A stretch of 64,000 nucleotides of DNA from Hellea sp039977295. GTDB taxonomy: Bacteria > Pseudomonadota > Alphaproteobacteria > Caulobacterales > Maricaulaceae. Each line of letters begins with the position of its first letter. Position 1 is the first letter of the stretch. The position numbers and the translations under genes were made by a program. Shown here in pieces: positions 39,972-48,808 of the stretch. The stretch lies in contig JBDWDN010000011.1 in the NCBI GenBank assembly GCA_039977295.1, forward strand, positions 310,001 through 374,000. Reading direction: 5' to 3'. Below the pieces are notes generated by a model. That model saw only the letters and a program-made list of their open reading frames with translations, ran no database searches and was not told the DNA's origin.

Positions 39972-41651
39972 ATGGATAGTCAGCAAAATATTCAAAAGCG
40001 CCAGAAGACCAATGCCCTTAATCTCCTTATTTTGTGCGCAATCAGTCTCATTCTCGTAATGCAGCTGCATCTACAATTTGTGCAGAAGATAAATTGGGAT
40101 GAATTTTACTTCCTCTCATTAGTTTACGATTATCAGCGCGGGGATTTGTCAAAGCCATTACAGACAGCGCATGTCCATTTTTTTGGCTGGTTAAAATATA
40201 TAAGTCCCAATGAGGTTACCCAAATTATTGCCGCCCGTGTCGTGATGTGGGGTCTGCAGCTTGGAACGCTTTATTTCATATTCAAAACAGCTTGTAGGTT
40301 TATCTCAACCCGCTCTGCTCTATTTGCTGTTCTGAGTTATTTGGGCTTCGGGTTTATCTTCATTCACGGAACAAGCTTTAGGGCAGATCCAATTGCGACT
40401 TTCCTTGTCACTGGCCTAATTTATATATTCGTTGCCACGCCCTTGAATTACAAAAACTTGGCCGCTCTTTCTGCCGCGCTCGCTTTGGCATTGCTCGTTA
40501 CCATCAAGGTGATCTTCTTTGCCCCTTTATTCGCGGCCTTGGCGCTTTGGAGATTATCCACCGCCGCAAATAAAAAGGCCTTATTCCTTCGGTTGAGTAT
40601 GTGTGCAGGCGTCTCGATCATGTTGTTTGCGCTGGGTTATCTCGTCCAGCTTAACATTATGCCAAGCGCTGATGTGGTAGGCTCAAAAGATATGCTGGGG
40701 AATGCGGGTAGAACAACCTTACTGGAAAGCGGTTGGTTTCCGCGGTCCTTGATAATTCAACAGCACTTTATTTTCGGATTAATATCAACATTAATGCTTT
40801 TCCTCGGCTTTTTGTTTATCCTCTTGGATATTAGAAAAGAGCCCAGCGGGAGTAAACGACTTGTCGCTATTTTAGCGATGGGTTTACCCCTACTAAGTTT
40901 GATATTTTATCGCAATGCCTTTCCCTACTTCTTTGCTTTTGTTTTCCCAACTGTGATCTTATGGGCGGGATACGCCGCGGAGAGGCTGAAGAAAATGCCA
41001 ATTTTGTTAGGGCTTTTGGCACTGATGATTGTGATCAATATCGGCGTGCAATATAAATTCCGTTTGAATGAAACTCATCATAGTCAATACGTGACCTTAA
41101 AAGAGCTCCACCGTATTTTTCCAGAGACGGTAAATTACATCGACAAAAGTTCGATGATGTCCAGCTACGCCAAATCAGGGTTTTTTATGTCAAGTTGGGG
41201 GCTCAAAAACTACAGAGCGAAAAACGACCCCGTCTTGACAAAAGCAATGAAGGCCAAAGTCATCCCTGTATTAATTGATAATTCTCCCGAAATAAGCCGA
41301 GCTTTGCATTCCAGCAAAGCGTCTAGCCTTTTACTGGCCCGCGATCAGCTGTCTTTACGTGAGAACTTTATTCCGCATTGGGGCCAAATATGGATTGCTG
41401 GGAAGGCCCTAAGCGTTTCGCCTCAGGACAGTATATTCGAAAACTTGGTCCCTGGAAAATATACGTTACAAAGCAACTACCCTGTTCTCATAGATGGGAT
41501 ATCTTATGCTTCAGGCGATGTTGTTTTTCTAGCTCGCGGACAGCACAGAGCGGCGAGCGGCCAGCTACAAGACATTAAATTGCGGTGGGGAAACACCCTC
41601 CAAGCCCCGGACATGGCCGCGCCGACACAGCCGATCTTTACGAATTTCTGA
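39972..41651 (+). CDS. GT39-like (PMT/ArnT-type) polytopic membrane glycosyltransferase
   Basis: A 559-residue inner membrane protein with about ten to eleven helices, then a soluble periplasmic C-terminal part (about 385-559). After the first helix comes INWDEFYFLSL, the acidic motif of the first periplasmic loop that in PMT/ArnT enzymes binds the lipid-phosphate sugar donor. It would transfer a sugar from polyprenyl phosphate, perhaps made by the GT2 enzyme at the cluster head, to an acceptor in the periplasm. Acceptor and sugar are unknown. It starts right after the sulfotransferase stop. Confidence 0.78.
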   Translation: MDSQQNIQKRQKTNALNLLILCAISLILVMQLHLQFVQKINWDEFYFLSLVYDYQRGDLSKPLQTAHVHFFGWLKYISPNEVTQIIAARVVMWGLQLGTLYFIFKTACRFISTRSALFAVLSYLGFGFIFIHGTSFRADPIATFLVTGLIYIFVATPLNYKNLAALSAALALALLVTIKVIFFAPLFAALALWRLSTAANKKALFLRLSMCAGVSIMLFALGYLVQLNIMPSADVVGSKDMLGNAGRTTLLESGWFPRSLIIQQHFIFGLISTLMLFLGFLFILLDIRKEPSGSKRLVAILAMGLPLLSLIFYRNAFPYFFAFVFPTVILWAGYAAERLKKMPILLGLLALMIVINIGVQYKFRLNETHHSQYVTLKELHRIFPETVNYIDKSSMMSSYAKSGFFMSSWGLKNYRAKNDPVLTKAMKAKVIPVLIDNSPEISRALHSSKASSLLLARDQLSLRENFIPHWGQIWIAGKALSVSPQDSIFENLVPGKYTLQSNYPVLIDGISYASGDVVFLARGQHRAASGQLQDIKLRWGNTLQAPDMAAPTQPIFTNF

Positions 41652-41652
41652 C

Positions 41653-42699
41653 ATGGAGCGGCGCTTAAAAGTTCGTTTCATTACGCGCAAATGGGCTCCG
41701 GCCATTGGCGGGATGGAGACCTATTGCCTTCGTCTTACCGAGCATATTAAAGACCGTGTAGATCTCGACATACATGCGCTGTATGGCAATGCGGATGGTA
41801 GCGCGCCTGGCCTCCTTAAAATCGCCATCTTCGGGCTTAGGATAATGTTCAAGCTCTTATATTTACCGAGAGTTGATACGGTTCATGTTTCGGATATGGC
41901 GAGCTGGCCGCTCGCCTTTGTTGCAAAACTGAGCCGCCCAAAAACACATATTGTAATATCTGCTCACGGGTCTGATTTAAGTTATGAGACGCGTTCTGGG
42001 GTGAAACCAAAAATTTACAAAGCCTATATGCGGTTGGGAGCTATTTGCTTGCCGCGTGTTACTGTGCTCGCTAATTCCCAATGGATAGCGGACTTAGCCG
42101 TCCGCAAAGGGTTCAAAGACGTTCAGCTTATTCCCTTAGCAACCGACATGGTCGCCTCTAAACCGCCTCAAAATATCTCCCGTAATCTGCTATATGCTGG
42201 GCGGATTATGACGTCCAAAGGTGTGTCTTTTATCATCAATGACGTTTTGCCCAGACTGCCTGAAGATATTTTGTTACGGGTCGCAGGAACGATATGGGAC
42301 GAAGAAGAAAGCGAAGCTTTGGGCCACCCGCGCGTTGTTTTCCTAGGGCAGCTAACGCCCCGAGAGCTTTCTAAAGAATATGCTGACGCTCTTTGCATTG
42401 TCGTCCCGAGCCTAGCCCCAGAAGGTTTTGGTTTAGTCGCTATTGAGGGCGCTTTGACGGGAGGCGTTGTTCTGGCATCAGATCATACGGGCCTTTCCGA
42501 AGTCTGTAAACACGGCTTAGGCTTACCACTTGCGGCGGGGAACGGGAAAGTTTGGGCGGATGAAATCCTCTCCGTAGCGAGTTGGTCATCAGAAGGCCGC
42601 CGAAAATTTATCGAGCATGCACAGTCGGAGGCTAAATTGCGATATAGCTGGCAGCGCGTGGCAGATGAGACGTTAGACGCCTATAAGCCGGCAATTTAG
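41653..42699 (+). CDS. GT4 family glycosyltransferase
   Basis: A 348-residue GT-B fold glycosyltransferase. The N-terminal acceptor domain begins VRFITRKWAPAIGGMETYCL, the classic GT4 start with Gly-Gly near residue 18. The C-terminal donor domain has LYAGRIMTSKGVSFII and PSLAPEGFGLVAIEGALTGGVVLAS (about 243-267), with the E-x7-E nucleotide-sugar motif. It is the last gene of the glycan cluster and begins 1 bp after the preceding stop. Confidence 0.9.
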   Translation: MERRLKVRFITRKWAPAIGGMETYCLRLTEHIKDRVDLDIHALYGNADGSAPGLLKIAIFGLRIMFKLLYLPRVDTVHVSDMASWPLAFVAKLSRPKTHIVISAHGSDLSYETRSGVKPKIYKAYMRLGAICLPRVTVLANSQWIADLAVRKGFKDVQLIPLATDMVASKPPQNISRNLLYAGRIMTSKGVSFIINDVLPRLPEDILLRVAGTIWDEEESEALGHPRVVFLGQLTPRELSKEYADALCIVVPSLAPEGFGLVAIEGALTGGVVLASDHTGLSEVCKHGLGLPLAAGNGKVWADEILSVASWSSEGRRKFIEHAQSEAKLRYSWQRVADETLDAYKPAI

Positions 42700-42757
42700 T
42701 CACGCTTAGTTAACGCTCTTTGTTTAGGTTTTAGCTAACTTTATAGGAATTTTCGCT

Positions 42758-43984
42758 ATGCAAGCGCAACACGCACTTGAATTATCGCCAAATGCCGCTT
42801 TGGGAGATACGCCTCCCGAGCATACGGTTCGCCGTCAACTTGCGAAACGATTATCCGATGTTATCTGCATCCCTGCCAGTCACCTGACGCCGCAAGAACG
42901 TCATATGGCGGGTGACGTTTTGGTTGAATTGTTGCGCGACGCGGATGTGACGCTTCGCAAATCTGTGGCCAAGCGGCTTGTCATGCTTAATGAGGCCCCG
43001 CGCACGATACTGGTCATATTGGCCAAAGACGAAATTCAGGTCGCGCAGCATGTGCTCGAAGAAAGCAATAGTCTTACAGATTCAGATCTCATTCAAATTT
43101 CAGCTAAGGTTTCAGGGGCTCACCGCAAAGTCATCGCTAAGCGCCGAAAGGTGTCAGATTCTGTTGTTGATGCTATTGTTCAATTCTTAGAAGAAGATGT
43201 TGTTGAAACCCTTTTGAAAAATAAGGGGGCGAGTTTTTCCGAGACAGCCTTGCAGCGAATATTAACGGTATCACGCAGTCATCAGCCTTATGTGAAGCTA
43301 TTGGCCGAGCGCGTCGAACTGCGCCCGTCACATGGCCTGACAATGTTTTGGTGGGCTGAACCCGAAAACCGCAAAAAAATACTCCACCGTTTTGCTGTGA
43401 CCCGAACTGTTTTGCAGGAAAGCTGTGAGGATTTATTCCCCAAGGCTGCAGCGGAAGGTTGGTCTGATGCCGCCGTGCGCAAAGCGCTGCAGTTTATTGA
43501 ACGCCGCCAACGTAACCGCGCAGCCTTAGAACGAAGCGACTATGAAACGCTGGAGCAGGCCGTTGATGCGGCCATGACAACGGGGTTAACCCGTAAGCTC
43601 ACCGAAGAAATTTCTTATATTGCGGGCGTCAAGCCTGCTACGGGCGCGCAAATTCTGACGGATAAATCTGGGGAAGCTATCGCTATTCTCTGTAAGGCGC
43701 CTGGATTAGGCCGTGACTATGTTGAAAAACTCTGGCGCGCGCTCAAACGCCCTGTCCATGATGTTGACGGCGAAATTCATCCAGACCTTGCGCGGGTTTT
43801 GCAAGCTTTTGACGTCATTTCTACGGATAAAGCGCAAACGGTTTTACGATATTGGAATTGGTCATTGACCGCCTCGTTAAACGCCGATGTTCTGCGTCAT
43901 ATCAAAGACGGCGTCATTCCGCGCGAAGAAGAATATGGCGCAGCGGCCATTACAGCCGCGCTTGTCTTTGGTCACCGCCAATAA
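42758..43984 (+). CDS. DUF2336 domain protein
   Basis: A 408-residue soluble all-helical protein of the DUF2336 family, common in alphaproteobacteria and without known function. HEAT-like helix pairs (RRQLAKRLSDVI, DADVTLRKSVAKRLV, DEIQVAQHVLEES, AHRKVIAKRRKVSDSVVDAIVQFL) make up the N-terminal half. The upstream region has a near-CtrA site, TTAG-N7-CTAAC. It stands alone between the glycan cluster and the Mrp-like operon. Confidence 0.8.
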   Translation: MQAQHALELSPNAALGDTPPEHTVRRQLAKRLSDVICIPASHLTPQERHMAGDVLVELLRDADVTLRKSVAKRLVMLNEAPRTILVILAKDEIQVAQHVLEESNSLTDSDLIQISAKVSGAHRKVIAKRRKVSDSVVDAIVQFLEEDVVETLLKNKGASFSETALQRILTVSRSHQPYVKLLAERVELRPSHGLTMFWWAEPENRKKILHRFAVTRTVLQESCEDLFPKAAAEGWSDAAVRKALQFIERRQRNRAALERSDYETLEQAVDAAMTTGLTRKLTEEISYIAGVKPATGAQILTDKSGEAIAILCKAPGLGRDYVEKLWRALKRPVHDVDGEIHPDLARVLQAFDVISTDKAQTVLRYWNWSLTASLNADVLRHIKDGVIPREEEYGAAAITAALVFGHRQ

Positions 43985-44052
43985 TTCACAAGTAATTCCA
44001 AGAAAAACCTCTCTTTTTGGTCGATTTGGCTTTCGGTCAAGGTAATGCCCCG

Positions 44053-44068
44053 CTAAACACCTTTTAAC
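44053..44068 (+). promoter_or_regulatory. CtrA-like box, one mismatch
   Basis: CTAA ACACCTT TTAAC matches the CtrA consensus TTAA-N7-TTAAC except for the first base. It lies 38 bp before the start of the mrpE-like gene, at a promoter-like distance, so the antiporter operon may be under cell-cycle control. Confidence 0.35.
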
Positions 44069-44105
44069 GATCATAAGAATCGTAAGTGGTGGAGCTGTTA
44101 TTTCG

Positions 44106-44594
44106 ATGCGTTATGCATTTATTTTGACTATTGCGATGATTGCAGCTTGGCTGACGCTTTCTGGCTATTTCATCCCCATGATATTGGCCTTTGGGGTTAT
44201 CTCAATTGCTATTGTCCTGTGGATGTGCGCGCGTATGCGAATTCTTGACGGGGAAACCGTCCCTTATTTGACGTCGCCGCTGACACTTTCCTATTATGTT
44301 TGGCTATTTATCGAAATTATCAAAGCAAATGTGCAAGTCCTCAAAGCTGTTCTGAGCCCCGATTTAGAGGTCTCGCCGACCATGGTGAAAATCCCGCTCA
44401 ATAGCGATGTTGATATAGCCGAAACCATGTTCGCCAATTCTATTACGCTTACCCCCGGGACCGTTAGTGTGGATATGCAGCCAGATCATATTCTGGTTCA
44501 CGCCTTGCTCGAAGAGATGAGCAATCCAGATGACTTTAAACTGATGGGTAAAAAGTCAGCTTGGGCCGTTGGCGTGAATACGGGAGACGCTTAG
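44106..44594 (+). CDS. mrpE: Mrp antiporter subunit E (MbhA-like)
   Basis: A 162-residue MnhE/MrpE subunit: two or three N-terminal helices (about 5-25, 27-45 and 60-80 with YYVWLFIEIIKANVQVLK) and a soluble cytoplasmic domain with the family stretch FANSITLTPGTVSVDM (about 110-125). It belongs to the small-subunit core of Mrp cation/proton antiporters. It is the first gene of the operon here, whereas in classic Mrp operons it is fifth. Confidence 0.93.
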   Translation: MRYAFILTIAMIAAWLTLSGYFIPMILAFGVISIAIVLWMCARMRILDGETVPYLTSPLTLSYYVWLFIEIIKANVQVLKAVLSPDLEVSPTMVKIPLNSDVDIAETMFANSITLTPGTVSVDMQPDHILVHALLEEMSNPDDFKLMGKKSAWAVGVNTGDA

Positions 44595-44906
44595 GTGGAG
44601 TATTTTCTCGGATATTTTAATCTCGCTGCTGCGTTTTTTGTCATCATCAGCATGGTGATGATGCTCGGGCGCTTGCTTGGCGGACCTACACTTTACGACC
44701 GCTTACTTGCGGTGAATTCATTCGGGACAAAAACGATTTTGTTTCTATGCGTTTTTTGTTTTGTTATTAATCGTCCCGACGGCGTTGATATCGCTTTGCT
44801 CTACGCGCTGATGAATTTCATTGCGACGATCGCAGTGCTCAAATTTTTCAATTACCGGAATCTTGGTGTGCCTTTACTTGAAGAACAATTGGAGGATAAG
44901 GCGTGA
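44595..44906 (+). CDS. mrpF: Mrp antiporter subunit F (MbhB-like)
   Basis: A 103-residue membrane subunit with three helices. GGPTLYDRLLAVNSFGTKT (about 29-47) is the MnhF family signature, and ALLYALMNFIATIAVLKF follows. It starts with GTG immediately after the mrpE stop and overlaps the next gene by 4 bp. Confidence 0.92.
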   Translation: MEYFLGYFNLAAAFFVIISMVMMLGRLLGGPTLYDRLLAVNSFGTKTILFLCVFCFVINRPDGVDIALLYALMNFIATIAVLKFFNYRNLGVPLLEEQLEDKA

Positions 44907-45310
44907 TGATTTCGCTTCTCCTCGCGGCAGGTTCCGCAGCCGACCACAGCGTCTCTTTGAATATTGAGTGGGTAGCTTTGATCAGGGCTTTTCTCGCATG
45001 CATCTCAATTATTACGGGTCTGTTTTTCGTTTTAGCGGGGACATTGGGCGTTCTAAGGTTGCCCGATTTCTACACCCGTCTTCACGCTGCGGGCATGACA
45101 GATACTTTGGGCGCTGAGCTCATTTTACTGGGCCTCATCATTCAGTCAGGCTTTACCCAAATGAGCCTAAAATTACTCCTCGTGGCCTTTTTCTTACTCT
45201 TGACCAGCCCAACGGCGACGCATGCTATTGCCTATGCCGCTTACAAAGCGGGTTTGAAGCCGAGGCTCGGGAAATATTCTGCACCGCCCGTTGACGGAGA
45301 CGGCTCATGA
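44903..45310 (+). CDS. mrpG: Mrp antiporter subunit G (MbhC-like)
   Basis: A 135-residue MnhG subunit with three helices and the family signature LGVLRLPDFYTRLHAAGMTDTLG (about 48-70; RLPD and HAAG are hallmarks). The end TSPTATHAIAYAAY is also typical. It overlaps both neighbours by 4 bp. Confidence 0.93.
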   Translation: MMISLLLAAGSAADHSVSLNIEWVALIRAFLACISIITGLFFVLAGTLGVLRLPDFYTRLHAAGMTDTLGAELILLGLIIQSGFTQMSLKLLLVAFFLLLTSPTATHAIAYAAYKAGLKPRLGKYSAPPVDGDGS

Positions 45311-46362
45311 TAATGGCGTCATCCTTTGTTCCGCCGACCATGATTCTAGATTTGGCGCTTATGGCCATTCTCGTTGTGGTGGCCTTTGCAATTGTGCGGA
45401 TGCGCAGCCTCTTTGCGATTGTTATGTTGCAAGGCGTTTACTCTTTGGTCTGCGCGGCCTGGTTCGTCTCGCTTGACGCGGTTGACGTCGCCTTTACCGA
45501 AGCCGCTGTCGGGGCAGGGGTCTCTACCGTCTTAATGCTTGCGGCTATGTTGCTTGCAGACCGCAAATCTAACCCCGTTCCTATTTCAAAGCAGGTCGCG
45601 CCGCTGCTCGTTGTTATCGTTGCGGGTCTAGCCATGTTTTATGCGATTGGCGACATGCCCGCTTATGGAGACCCAAATTCGCCAGCCAATGCGGGTGTTG
45701 GCATGGACTTTATTGAGCGCACCACGGATGAGATTCATATTCCCAATGTCGTAACGGCCGTTTTGGCCAGCTATCGCGGCTATGATACTTTCGGTGAAGC
45801 TGTCGTTATTTTTGCGGCCGGGCTTGGGGTGATTTTGCTTCTAGGGCTAAACGGAAATGCTGGCCGCTGGACGGCGTCTCCAAATGGACAGCGCGTCTCG
45901 GCGCCGTCAGCGCCATCCGCGGCAACGCCTAAGCCCAAGCCTCGACCAACGCCAAAGCCGAAGCCGTCTGCGCCTCTCAAGGGACCCGTCAGAGAAGAAG
46001 AGCGTGTTAAACCCGTCGTGCCCGAAGTTGCCCCGGCCCCTCTCAAAGGGCCCATCATTGAGACGAAGGTCGTTACCGAAGCGCCCAAACGGCGCGGGCG
46101 TCCTGCAGGGTCAAAGAATAAGGCCAAGACTGCTACGGCCAAGGTTTCTACGGTCAAGACTGCGAAAGCTAAAACAACCTCAGCTAAAGTGAAAGCGGCG
46201 GATGCTCCTAAGAAACGGGGACGTCCTGCGGGGTCTAAAAACAAAGCCAAGACAGCTACCGTTAGAACGGCTTCGGCTAAGAAGGATAAGGCAACTGCGC
46301 CTAAGCGCCGTGGCCGTCCACCCGGATCAAAAAACAAACCTAAAGCTGGGGGTAAATCATAA
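45307..46362 (+). CDS. MrpA C-terminal-type subunit (MbhD+MbhE) with three AT-hook motifs
   Basis: A 351-residue protein. The first ~185 residues are membrane modules of the MbhD/DUF4040 type (LFAIVMLQGVYSLVCAAW, FTEAAVGAGVSTVLMLAA) and the MbhE type (SYRGYDTFGEAVVIFAA), which form the end of MrpA in classic systems. Then comes a Pro/Lys-rich linker with two APLKGP units. An Ala/Lys tail follows with three AT-hook motifs: KRRGRPAGSKNK (261-272), KKRGRPAGSKNK (302-313) and KRRGRPPGSKNK (333-344). AT-hooks bind the minor groove of AT-rich DNA. Such a tail on a membrane antiporter subunit is unexpected. The tail is in frame, with no sign of frameshift, and the next gene starts at its stop. Confidence 0.88.
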   Translation: MIMASSFVPPTMILDLALMAILVVVAFAIVRMRSLFAIVMLQGVYSLVCAAWFVSLDAVDVAFTEAAVGAGVSTVLMLAAMLLADRKSNPVPISKQVAPLLVVIVAGLAMFYAIGDMPAYGDPNSPANAGVGMDFIERTTDEIHIPNVVTAVLASYRGYDTFGEAVVIFAAGLGVILLLGLNGNAGRWTASPNGQRVSAPSAPSAATPKPKPRPTPKPKPSAPLKGPVREEERVKPVVPEVAPAPLKGPIIETKVVTEAPKRRGRPAGSKNKAKTATAKVSTVKTAKAKTTSAKVKAADAPKKRGRPAGSKNKAKTATVRTASAKKDKATAPKRRGRPPGSKNKPKAGGKS

Positions 46363-46802
46363 TGCGTGATCCTCATGTTATCTTGCGCGTCGTCAGTAAA
46401 TTTCTGATTCCATTTATCGCGCTCTTTGCTTTTTACGTTCAGTTCCACGGCGATTTTGGACCTGGCGGCGGATTCCAAGCTGGCGTCATTCTCGCGGCCT
46501 CGGTGATTTTATATGCGCTAATCTTCGGGTTAGAGGCGGCCAAGAAAGCCTTTCCTCCGAGTTGGATTCGTATCGGTATGACATTGGGGGTTTTGCTTTA
46601 TGGCGGCACGGGTGTTGTAACTTGGATTTTGGGCGGTGATTTTCTTAGCTATGGCGTGCTAGCGCATGACGCGGCACATGGTCAGCATTACGGCATTATC
46701 GCGATTGAGCTTGGCGTGCTTTGCGCGGTCGCGACAGTGATGATCGCAATTTTTTACGCTTTTGGCTCTCGCCAGCCCGAGCCAGATGAAGAGGATTGGT
46801 AA
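46362..46802 (+). CDS. mrpB: Mrp antiporter subunit B (MbhF-like)
   Basis: A 146-residue MnhB-domain membrane protein with four helices. FHGDFGPGGGFQAGVILAAS (about 28-47) is the signature. It overlaps the AT-hook subunit gene by one base and the next gene by one base (TAATG), so it is translationally coupled on both sides. Confidence 0.92.
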   Translation: MRDPHVILRVVSKFLIPFIALFAFYVQFHGDFGPGGGFQAGVILAASVILYALIFGLEAAKKAFPPSWIRIGMTLGVLLYGGTGVVTWILGGDFLSYGVLAHDAAHGQHYGIIAIELGVLCAVATVMIAIFYAFGSRQPEPDEEDW

Positions 46803-47269
46803 TGTTCTCTGTAATTTTCGAACAATATAATTATGGCATCGTTATCATCCTTATGATGACAGGACTTTATGTTGTATTTGCCAGCCGCAATTTAATTAAG
46901 AAACTTGTTGGTCTTTCGATATTCCAGACATCTGTTTTCTTGCTTTATATCACAATTGGTAAAGTCGCAGGCGGTCAACCGCCCATCGTGTCTGAAAGCC
47001 ACGGGGAAGATCACGCCTCGCTTGAACCTGTCTTAGTCGCCGCTGGAAACGCCAAAGAAGCCGCCGCTTATGGCGCGGGGCATTCTGACGTGCTCTATTC
47101 TAACCCGCTTCCACATGTTCTTATTCTGACGGCGATTGTTGTGGGCGTTGCGACCCTCGCTATTGGATTGTCGCTCGTCGTGCGTATCCGCGAGGTCTAC
47201 GGAACGATTGAGGAAGATGATATTAACGCGCTGGATTACCGCTATAATCTTGAGGGCATAGAAGACTGA
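46802..47269 (+). CDS. mrpC: Mrp antiporter subunit C (NuoK-like, MbhG-like)
   Basis: A 155-residue NuoK-like subunit with three helices: LMMTGLYVVFASRNLIKKLVGLSIFQTSVFLLYI, then LPHVLILTAIVVGVATLAIGLSLVVRI with the conserved H-LILTAIVVG. An insertion of about 45 residues between helices 2 and 3 is longer than in most MrpC. The start at 46802 overlaps the mrpB stop; an upstream TTG would add only two residues. Confidence 0.92.
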   Translation: MFSVIFEQYNYGIVIILMMTGLYVVFASRNLIKKLVGLSIFQTSVFLLYITIGKVAGGQPPIVSESHGEDHASLEPVLVAAGNAKEAAAYGAGHSDVLYSNPLPHVLILTAIVVGVATLAIGLSLVVRIREVYGTIEEDDINALDYRYNLEGIED

Positions 47270-48807
47270 TGGATATTTTGTCTCTTTTCCCCGCTTGGCT
47301 GCTCGAGCAAGGTCCAGCCTTTATTATTGTGTTGCCATTATTGATGGGCGCTATCACAGCGATCTTGCCGAGCCGTAAACCTGCATGGTGGGCGGCTCTT
47401 ATTGTCACGTTACTTTGCACGGCAACGGCATTTGGATTGCTTTTGCAGGTCTATTCCGAAGGCGCATCTCTTTATACTATGGGCGGATGGGATCCGCCGC
47501 ACGGTATTTCACTTGTCATAGATGCGCTTAGCGCGCCTGTGTTATTGCTCATCGCGGCCATGGCTGTTGTCACAGTGATTTACGCTATGCCAGCGACAAT
47601 CGCCGAGGTCGAACCTAAGAAACGCGCGCCGTTTTACGCGGCCTTCTTGCTCTGTTTTGCGGGGCTCATGGGTATGGTTGTCACAGGCGATGCGTTTAAC
47701 GTTTTCGTTTTCCTAGAGGTGAGTTCAATTTCGACATATGCGCTTGTCGCCATGGGCGCCGCGCGTGACCGCCGCGCCTTAGCCGCCGCTTATAATTACT
47801 TGATTATGGGATCCATCGGCGCGACATTTTTTGTTATCGGCCTTGGTTTTATGTATATGGAAACAGGCACGCTAAATATGGCGGACATGTCGCGTATCTT
47901 GGCTGATCTTGATGGCGGCTCTCGCGTGGCAAAAGTTGGCTTTGGATTCATTATTATCGGGCTAGGTTTAAAGCTCGCCATGTTCCCGCTCCATACATGG
48001 CTTCCCGGCGCCTATGCTTATTCGCCGACCAAAGTTACGGTGTTCTTGGCGTCCACGGCGACCAAAGCCGCGCTGTATCTCTTGCTCCGCTTTACCTTCA
48101 CCGTTTTTGATCCAAGTTTTGATTACGTCGGCATTGTCTTAAAATATATATTAATCGGTGTCGGCGTGTTCGGTATGATTTTCGCCTCATTGCAGGCTAT
48201 TTTCCAAACCGATGCTCGCCGCACATTGGCCTATTCTTCTGTCGCCCAAGTCGGCTACATGCTGCTCGGTATTGGTCTTGCAACGGCTGCTGGTCTCGCC
48301 GCAGGCTATTTGCACCTTCTAAATCATGCGATTATTAAGGGCGGTCTATTCCTTGCCATGGGCGCTTTCTGGTACCGTTTTGGCATTACCCGTATTGAGG
48401 ATTTCAGCGGACTTTCAAAGACAATGCCTTGGACAATGGGCGCTTTCATGATCTCTGGCTTGTCGCTAATCGGCGTCCCTTTCACAGCTGGATTTGTATC
48501 GAAGGTAAACTTAACCATAGCCGCCGCTGATAAAGGTTGGTGGTGGGCGGTAGCGGTCATTGTCATCACCTCTGTTCTCGCAATTATCTATATTGGCCGT
48601 ATTCTGCTTGCCGCTTATTTCGGGTCTCCGCCGCTTATTGACGGAGAGCCCGCTAAAAAGAACGAAGCGCCTTTGATGATGTTGGTTCCGATGTGGGTCT
48701 TAACGCTAATGTCCATTGCCATTGGCTCAAACATTCTAGGCGTTGGCGATAACTTCGTCATGGCTTCTGAACGCGCTGCCGCGCTTCTTCTCGGAACAGG
48801 GGGTTAG
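47269..48807 (+). CDS. mrpD: Mrp antiporter subunit D (NuoN/NuoM-like), first antiporter subunit
   Basis: A 512-residue antiporter-type subunit with about 14 helices, of the NADH-ubiquinone oxidoreductase ND2/4/5 superfamily. The channel Glu of helix 5 is in NVFVFLEVSSIS (about 143-152), the helix 7 Lys is in LGLKLAMFPLHTWLPGAY, and the broken-helix Lys is in LLNHAIIKGGLFLAMG. It pumps or passes protons in exchange for cations. It is the best MrpD/MbhH candidate by position. Confidence 0.92.
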   Translation: MDILSLFPAWLLEQGPAFIIVLPLLMGAITAILPSRKPAWWAALIVTLLCTATAFGLLLQVYSEGASLYTMGGWDPPHGISLVIDALSAPVLLLIAAMAVVTVIYAMPATIAEVEPKKRAPFYAAFLLCFAGLMGMVVTGDAFNVFVFLEVSSISTYALVAMGAARDRRALAAAYNYLIMGSIGATFFVIGLGFMYMETGTLNMADMSRILADLDGGSRVAKVGFGFIIIGLGLKLAMFPLHTWLPGAYAYSPTKVTVFLASTATKAALYLLLRFTFTVFDPSFDYVGIVLKYILIGVGVFGMIFASLQAIFQTDARRTLAYSSVAQVGYMLLGIGLATAAGLAAGYLHLLNHAIIKGGLFLAMGAFWYRFGITRIEDFSGLSKTMPWTMGAFMISGLSLIGVPFTAGFVSKVNLTIAAADKGWWWAVAVIVITSVLAIIYIGRILLAAYFGSPPLIDGEPAKKNEAPLMMLVPMWVLTLMSIAIGSNILGVGDNFVMASERAAALLLGTGG

Positions 48808-48808
48808 A

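Noticed and set aside
42720..42757. CtrA box upstream of the DUF2336 gene (TTAG-N7-CTAAC)
   Set aside because: Two mismatches to the consensus; too weak to list as a site.
45780..46478. A 232-codon minus-strand frame opposite the AT-hook subunit
   Set aside because: It arises from the repetitive Lys/Pro/Ala coding on the plus strand; its own translation is low-complexity and the plus-strand gene has recognised membrane domains and coupled neighbours.
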